Source: Pseudomonas arsenicoxydans
GTDB lineage: Bacteria; Pseudomonadota; Gammaproteobacteria; Pseudomonadales; Pseudomonadaceae
NCBI RefSeq assembly: GCF_900103875.1
Contig: NZ_LT629705.1
Location: 6,147,001 to 6,211,000 of the forward strand
Length of the DNA: 64,000 nucleotides
Reading direction: 5' to 3'
The number at the start of each line of letters is the position of its first letter. Position 1 is the first letter of the stretch. The position numbers and the translations under genes are program-made. The notes under the pieces were generated by a model. That model saw only the letters and a program-made list of their open reading frames with translations, ran no database searches and had not been told where the DNA came from. Shown one piece after another: positions 59,110-64,000 of this stretch.

Positions 59110-59368
59110 GCGTTTCTTCGACGGGATAGTCTCCGGACGTCGCTGACCTTTCAGCGATCGGGCTTGGAAACCCGTCGAATCGTAGCGCACCAGCGCCCCA
59201 TCATGACTGCAGAGGTTTTCAAGACTGCGATCCTGAGTTATGGCGGCTGTGCGTGGGACGCCTTTGGGCGTGCCGGTTCCATGGTTCCCGGTTTTCCAAC
59301 CTGCGTACAGCCGCCACCTATTCGCTTGGAAACGAACGTGGCGACTCCTCGAACCCTGGAGAAAGACC
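59110..59368 (+). promoter_or_regulatory. structured leader of the DUF3077 gene
   Basis: Same layout as the leaders at 26.1 and 28.3 kb: hairpin CGCTGA-CCTT-TCAGCG; upstream motif CGGGCTTGGAAACCCG (59159-59174); main stem 59241-59253 with 59304-59316; inner hairpin ACGCC-TTT-GGCGT; central motif GGTTTTCCAACC (59290-59301); downstream motif CGCTTGGAAACG (59323-59334). The three motifs differ from the other leaders together. Ends at GGAG before the ATG. Confidence 0.7.
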
Positions 59369-59695
59369 ATGACAAAAACAGATCAATCCGCAATTTCAGA
59401 ACTAAAAACCATCGGCTTCACCCCCCTCATCTACTGCCAGGATGAGGCGTTATTCAACGTCCGCGCCGGCGTGCCCATCGTTGATGCCTTGTCACAAGCC
59501 TCCGACCTGCTGTTCCTCGCCAAATCATTTACCGAGGACGCCGCCTACGCAAAAGACACCGACCGCCATGCCTGGGCTGCGCATTACCTGACGGCGATGG
59601 GCAAGGCCGTGATTGATGATGTGGTGAAGGTGCTGACGCCGCGACCAGAGCGGACGAAGACTGAATCAGAAGAACAGCCGCCCGAAAGCAAGTAA
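59369..59695 (+). CDS. DUF3077 family protein
   Basis: 108 residues. ATG 59369 has GGAG seven bases upstream. The conserved region FNVRAGVPIVDALSQASDLL and HYLTAMGKAVIDDVV identifies DUF3077, a small helical Pseudomonas family. Function unknown. It has a Pro/Glu-rich tail. Its leader is shared with the DUF6124 genes of this window. Confidence 0.85.
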   Translation: MTKTDQSAISELKTIGFTPLIYCQDEALFNVRAGVPIVDALSQASDLLFLAKSFTEDAAYAKDTDRHAWAAHYLTAMGKAVIDDVVKVLTPRPERTKTESEEQPPESK

Positions 59696-59709
59696 CACCG
59701 AAAATCCCT

Positions 59710-59797
59710 TGTGGGAGCGGCTTGCCCGCAATGACGGCAGCAGATCCAGCACTGTTGTGACAGACCTGCCGCTATCGCGGGCAAGCCTGCTCCCACA
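59710..59797. repeat. REP inverted pair
   Basis: Opposed units between DUF3077 and the kup terminator. Confidence 0.88.
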
Positions 59798-59839
59798 GGG
59801 TTCTTCGTTGGGTTGAGATCAAATGCCAGTCAATAAAAC

Positions 59840-59873
59840 GCCCCCGCTGCCTTCATGGCAACGGGGGCTTTTT
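59840..59873. terminator. terminator between DUF3077 and kup
   Basis: GCCCCCGCTGCC-TTCAT-GGCAACGGGGGC and T-run on plus; it may serve both genes. Confidence 0.82.
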
Positions 59874-59881
59874 GATGTCGC

Positions 59882-61783
59882 TTACATCTCGACCTGTGTA
59901 CCCAGCTCAATCACCCGGTTCAGCGGCAGATTGAAGAAGCGCAGGTTGCCGTTGGCGTTCTTGAGCATGAACGCGAACAACGCCTCGCGCCAGCGGGCCA
60001 TGCCTTCGAGTTTGGAGGCGATGACCGTTTCGCGGCTGAGGAAGTAGGTGGTGCGCATCGGACTGAAGTCCAGGTCGTCGAGGTGGCAGAGTTTCAGCGC
60101 TTGCGGCACGTCCGGCTCGTCGACGAAACCGAAGTGCAGGATCACCCGGAAGAAGCCTTCGCCGTAGGAATCGACCTCAAAACGCCGTGATGTCGGCACC
60201 CGCGGGATGTCTTCGTACACCACCGTCAGCAGCACCACTTGCTCATGCAGCACCTGGTTATGCAGCAGGTTGTGCAACAACGCGTGGGGTACGGCGTCCG
60301 GGCGCGCAGTCAGGAACACGGCGGTGCCCTGGACGCGGTGCGGCGGTTGCACAGCGATACTGCTGATGAAGATCGGCAGCGGCAATCCGCCTTCGTCGAG
60401 ACGTTCGACCAGCAGTTGCTTGCCACGTTTCCAGGTGGTCATCAGCACGAACAGCGCGATACCGGCGATCACCGGGAAAGCCCCGCCCTGAACGATTTTC
60501 GGCACGTTGGCGGCGAAGTACAGGCCGTCGACCAACAGGAAACCGATCGACAGCGGCACCGCGATGATTGGTGGCCACTTCCACAGCAGCAACATCACGG
60601 CCGACACCAGCACGGTGGTCATCAGCATCGTACCCGTCACCGCCACGCCGTAGGCCGAAGCCAGGGCACCGGAGGATTCGAAGCCGAGCACCAGCAGGAT
60701 CACGCCGATCATCAGCGCCCAGTTAACCGCGCCAATGTAGATCTGGCCCTGTTCGGCACTGGAAGTGTGCTGGATGTGCATGCGCGGAATGTAACCGAGC
60801 TGGATCGCCTGACGGGTCAGGGAGAACGCACCGGAAATCACCGCCTGGGAGGCAATCACCGTGGCCAGGGTCGACAAGCCGACCAGCGGAATCAACGCCC
60901 AGCTCGGTGCCAACAGGTAGAACGGGTTGCGAGCGGCTTCTGGATCACCCAGCAGTAGCGCGCCCTGACCGAAGTAATTCAGCACCAGCGCCGGCAACAC
61001 CAGGATGAACCAGGCACGGGCAATCGGCTTGCGGCCGAAGTGGCCCATGTCGGCGTACAGGGCCTCGGCGCCGGTCAGCGCCAGCACCACTGCGCCAAGA
61101 ATTGCTACGCCCATGCCCGGGTGGTCGATGAAGAAGCGCACGCCCCAAACCGGGTTTATCGCGTGCAACACTTCCGGGTGCTGGAGAATGCCGTGGACGC
61201 CCAAGGCACCCAGCACCACAAACCACGTCACCATGATCGGCCCGAACAGAATGCCGATGCGCGCGGTGCCGTGACTCTGGATCAGAAACAGCGCGACAAG
61301 CACGATCAACGACAGCGGCACCACCCAATGGTCGATGCCATCGAACGCCAGGCCCAGGCCTTCAATGGCCGAGAGCACGGAAATCGCCGGGGTGATCATA
61401 CTGTCGCCATAGAACAGCGCCGCGCCGATCAATCCGCAGACCACCAGCAAGGTGCGCAGTTTCGGATACCCCGACGCGGCCCGCCGAGCCAGCGCGGTCA
61501 AGGCCATGATCCCGCCCTCGCCCTGGTTGTCGGCGCGCAGCACGAACATCATGTATTTAAACGACACAACCCAGATCAGCGACCAGAAAATCAGCGCCAG
61601 GATGCCCAGCACGCCGTCATGGTTGACGGGTACGCCATAGCCGCCGGAGAACACTTCCTTGAGGGTGTACAGCGGGCTTGTGCCGATATCGCCGTAAACC
61701 ACACCCACCGCCGCGACCAGCATGCCGATCGGCTTTGCCGCCGAATGCTCAGCGCTTGCAGCCTGACTACTTGCCTGCCCCAT
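59882..61783 (-). CDS. kup: Kup potassium uptake protein
   Basis: 633 residues, about 12 membrane helices and a cytosolic C-terminal domain (residues about 460-633). Start region [20 protein letters not shown] and [18 protein letters not shown] are diagnostic. H+-coupled K+ uptake. ATG 61783. Confidence 0.95.
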   Translation of the reverse strand: MGQASSQAASAEHSAAKPIGMLVAAVGVVYGDIGTSPLYTLKEVFSGGYGVPVNHDGVLGILALIFWSLIWVVSFKYMMFVLRADNQGEGGIMALTALARRAASGYPKLRTLLVVCGLIGAALFYGDSMITPAISVLSAIEGLGLAFDGIDHWVVPLSLIVLVALFLIQSHGTARIGILFGPIMVTWFVVLGALGVHGILQHPEVLHAINPVWGVRFFIDHPGMGVAILGAVVLALTGAEALYADMGHFGRKPIARAWFILVLPALVLNYFGQGALLLGDPEAARNPFYLLAPSWALIPLVGLSTLATVIASQAVISGAFSLTRQAIQLGYIPRMHIQHTSSAEQGQIYIGAVNWALMIGVILLVLGFESSGALASAYGVAVTGTMLMTTVLVSAVMLLLWKWPPIIAVPLSIGFLLVDGLYFAANVPKIVQGGAFPVIAGIALFVLMTTWKRGKQLLVERLDEGGLPLPIFISSIAVQPPHRVQGTAVFLTARPDAVPHALLHNLLHNQVLHEQVVLLTVVYEDIPRVPTSRRFEVDSYGEGFFRVILHFGFVDEPDVPQALKLCHLDDLDFSPMRTTYFLSRETVIASKLEGMARWREALFAFMLKNANGNLRFFNLPLNRVIELGTQVEM

Positions 61784-62072
61784 CCAAAACTCCTACTACT
61801 CAGACCCGGACTTCTTATAAGAAGCACTATGCTTTGCCGTGCAGCATGCGCTGTTTTACTTAAGGTTACAGACGATTTATTGACTGTAAAAATTCGGTAA
61901 AGCGTAACGGCGCGAAGCATAGCGCAGCACTCGTCGTATTTCCCTGCATAAAGCTGGTCAAGTGAGCCTCTCATCGCTAGAATTGCGCACTTTTTGACCA
62001 GAGGCGCAACATAGCGCCCGTCTGTCGCCTTGCCGTCTTCGGCTGGAGGCGTCCCAAATACCGAGGTTAGAC
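61784..62072. other. intergenic region kup to rimO
   Basis: 289 bases between divergent genes. No ORF, RNA gene or repeat recognised; both promoters should be here. Confidence 0.4.
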
Positions 62073-63410
<1,338 letters not shown>

Positions 63411-63427
63411 ACGCAAAAAATACACAC

Positions 63428-63462
63428 AGCCCCGCTCTTTTGACGAGATGCGGGGCTTTTTT
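63428..63462 (+). terminator. terminator of rimO
   Basis: AGCCCCGC-TCTTTTGACGAGAT-GCGGGGCT then T-run. Confidence 0.88.
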
Positions 63463-63522
63463 ACGTCTATCGTTTTGTGGAGAAAGGACTCGCACAATCA
63501 ACGGTAAAAGGGGCAGCCGGCC

Positions 63523-63996
63523 ATGCGCCAACACTCGGTCATCCACACGCCGAAACAGAGCGACTACGAAGAACTCACCCGTGTATGGGAAGCCTCGGTG
63601 CGCGCCACCCATGACTTCCTGCCGAACAGCTACATCGAACTGCTGAGGAACCTGGTACTGACCCGCTACCTCGATGCAGTGATGCTGATCTGCACCAAGG
63701 ACACGCGCCAGCGCATCACCGGGTTTGCCGGGGTCGCCGCGGGCAAGATCGAAATGCTCTTCATTGACCCGGCCCATCGCGGCCAGGGTTTGGGCAAGCA
63801 GTTGCTGCGCTATGCCATGGAAAATTTGAACGCCGATGAGCTGGACGTCAACGAACAGAACCCGCAGGCGCTGGGTTTCTACTTCAAACAAGGCTTTGAG
63901 GTGATTGGTCGTTCGGAATTCGATGGCATGGGCCAGCCCTATCCGTTGTTGCATATGCGCTTGCGCCAGGCGCACCCATTGACGCGCAATGGCTGA
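63523..63996 (+). CDS. GNAT-family N-acetyltransferase (YjaB-like)
   Basis: 157 residues. The acetyl-CoA motif A reads LFIDPAHRGQGLGKQLLRYA (residues about 82-101), followed by NPQALGFYFKQGFEVIGR. Close in layout to YjaB. Substrate unknown. Ends at TGA 63994-63996, four bases before the window end. Confidence 0.88.
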   Translation: MRQHSVIHTPKQSDYEELTRVWEASVRATHDFLPNSYIELLRNLVLTRYLDAVMLICTKDTRQRITGFAGVAAGKIEMLFIDPAHRGQGLGKQLLRYAMENLNADELDVNEQNPQALGFYFKQGFEVIGRSEFDGMGQPYPLLHMRLRQAHPLTRNG

Positions 63997-64000
63997 CACA

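Overview
The window looks like chromosome of a fluorescent Pseudomonas (P. fluorescens group). The codon use is GC-rich. Many genes read as close Pseudomonas relatives: pobR/pobA, quiP, capB, an mprF plus acvB-type pair, kup, rimO, proS, and the four ligase-associated repair genes. Gene ends carry three families of inverted palindromic repeats typical of this group. I saw no prophage, CRISPR array, rRNA or large biosynthetic cluster.

Layout. 1-4.1 kb: end of an MHS-family transporter gene, a COG4705 membrane protein, a flavin-reductase-like protein, a small monooxygenase-fold protein and an AraC regulator. 4.1-12.6 kb: one leftward catabolic operon (ThDP decarboxylase, aldehyde dehydrogenase, PotABCD-like ABC importer) with a divergent GcvA-like LysR regulator. 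12.7-15.9 kb: an NAD(P)-binding protein, a secreted metallo-beta-lactamase-fold protein with a divergent LysR gene, and a small membrane protein. 15.9-19.8 kb: pobR, pobA and a DHA2 transporter for 4-hydroxybenzoate use. 19.8-25.7 kb: a tandem-Cache periplasmic protein, a membrane coiled-coil protein, an epimerase, argP with a divergent ACT-domain gene and argO, then sodB.

25.7-30.2 kb is an accessory island. It holds two DUF6124 genes (one frameshifted) with long structured leaders, an AT-rich orphan gene, an internally deleted IS4-family element with both ends kept, a short REP tandem array, and an IS3-family element sitting between two half-REPs. 30.2-45.3 kb: isochorismatase-like protein, yfcG, quiP, then the exonuclease-ligase half of the ligase-associated repair set, a five-gene basic amino acid ABC operon, and the helicase-pdeM half. 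45.3-53.7 kb: dcd, capB, a DUF481 protein, an alkyltransferase-like protein, an AmpG-type permease, proS, a lipoprotein and dinB. 53.9-64 kb: two initiator tRNA genes in a local duplication, mprF with its hydrolase partner, a lone Phd/YefM antitoxin, a DUF3077 gene, kup, rimO and a GNAT gene.

The most notable signal is a roughly 250-nt leader shared by the two DUF6124 genes and the distant DUF3077 gene at 59.4 kb. All three copies keep a GC-rich stem, an inner hairpin, and a three-part motif in which a central strand can pair with either an upstream or a downstream partner. In the DUF3077 copy all three parts change together (GTGAGAA/TTCTCAC to TTGGAAA/TTTCCAA), which points to a conserved RNA switch or structured element not explained by the coding genes.
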